Source of the DNA: an uncultured Steroidobacter sp.
GTDB taxonomy: Bacteria > Pseudomonadota > Gammaproteobacteria > Steroidobacterales > Steroidobacteraceae
DNA length: 14,550 nucleotides
NCBI GenBank assembly: GCA_946478975.1
Contig: CAMLEO010000180.1
Location: 1-14,550, forward strand
Direction: 5' to 3'
The translations under genes were made by a program, and so were the position numbers. Below the pieces are notes generated by a model. It saw only the letters and a program-made list of their open reading frames with translations, had not been told where the DNA came from and ran no database searches. Shown one piece after another: positions 14,467 to 14,550 of the stretch (the stretch's first letter is position 1; each line of letters begins with the position of its first letter).

Positions 14467-14550
14467 ATGAAAAAAACGTTCGCGATATTCGTTTGCTTCG
14501 CGCTGTCGTGGTTCGCGGCCGCGGCCAACGCGCAATTGGTCATCGAGATC
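14467..14550 (+). CDS. tolB: Tol-Pal system periplasmic protein TolB, N-terminal fragment (3' end outside window)
   Basis: TolB is a periplasmic beta-propeller protein that binds Pal and contacts the TolA C-terminal domain. Only 28 codons are in the window. They encode a typical Sec signal peptide: basic MKK, a hydrophobic core (FAIFVCFALSWFAAAA) and a probable signal-peptidase site after ANA at residue 22. The mature protein would start QLVIEI, as expected for the TolB N-terminal domain. The gene follows tolA after 51 bases in the standard order. A weak GGAG at 14454-14457 lies about 9 bases upstream. Identification rests on the signal peptide, the first mature residues and position, since the propeller repeats are outside the window. 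Confidence 0.88.
   Translation, partial: MKKTFAIFVCFALSWFAAAANAQLVIEI

Noticed and set aside
12988..14535. A 515-codon minus-strand frame with a long Leu-rich, membrane-like stretch opposite tolA
   Set aside because: The apparent hydrophobic segments are the complement of the Gln/Arg/Glu codons of the TolA stalk. tolR, tolA and tolB on the plus strand explain the region.
1..14550. A previously undescribed biological system, mobile island or defence locus
   Set aside because: Nearly every gene belongs to a known housekeeping family in familiar order. No integrase, transposase, repeat array, nuclease cluster or clear compositional break is visible. Only the permease/ABC cassette and the cupin lack a defined role.

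Overview
This window is ordinary conserved chromosome from a GC-rich Gram-negative bacterium, most likely a gammaproteobacterium. The main reasons are the ruvC-ruvA-ruvB-ybgC-tolQ-tolR-tolA-tolB gene order, a RelA of the gammaproteobacterial (p)ppGpp-synthetase type, and an E1o-E2o-E3 cluster that carries its own dihydrolipoamide dehydrogenase. A lineage near Steroidobacteraceae, Xanthomonadales or Nevskiales would fit, but that is inference. I see no rRNA, tRNA, CRISPR array, insertion sequence or phage gene.

Layout. (1) Positions 2-3583, plus strand: the 3' end of sucA (2-oxoglutarate dehydrogenase E1), then sucB (E2) and lpdA (E3). These are the three subunits of the 2-oxoglutarate dehydrogenase complex of the TCA cycle, closed by a strong intrinsic terminator at 3605-3641. 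(2) Positions 3693-6798, plus strand: an APC-family amino-acid/polyamine permease, a polytopic membrane protein and an ABC ATPase. They are chained by two 4-base stop/start overlaps, so they look like one translationally coupled transport operon. The substrate is unknown. (3) Positions 9471 down to 6795, minus strand: relA, then a WbuC-family cupin 25 bases downstream. The cupin gene converges with the ABC ATPase gene and the two reading frames overlap by 4 bases. (4) Positions 9564/9681-14550, plus strand: ruvC, ruvA and ruvB (Holliday-junction branch migration and resolution), ybgC (thioesterase), tolQ, tolR and tolA, and the first 28 codons of tolB (Tol-Pal envelope system). Genes from ruvC to tolR are joined end to end by stop/start overlaps. 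relA and ruvC diverge from a short shared regulatory gap.

Nothing here is a convincing undescribed system. The points most worth a second look are: a 15-bp exact tandem duplication at the end of ybgC; a strong Shine-Dalgarno site placed before a TTG that would extend RuvC by 39 residues; sequence at the extreme left edge that does not match the conserved E1o protein; the coupled permease/ABC cassette, whose membrane protein seems to contain two related half-modules; a possibly leaderless start for the permease; and a TolA stalk rich in Gln/Arg/Glu rather than Ala/Lys.
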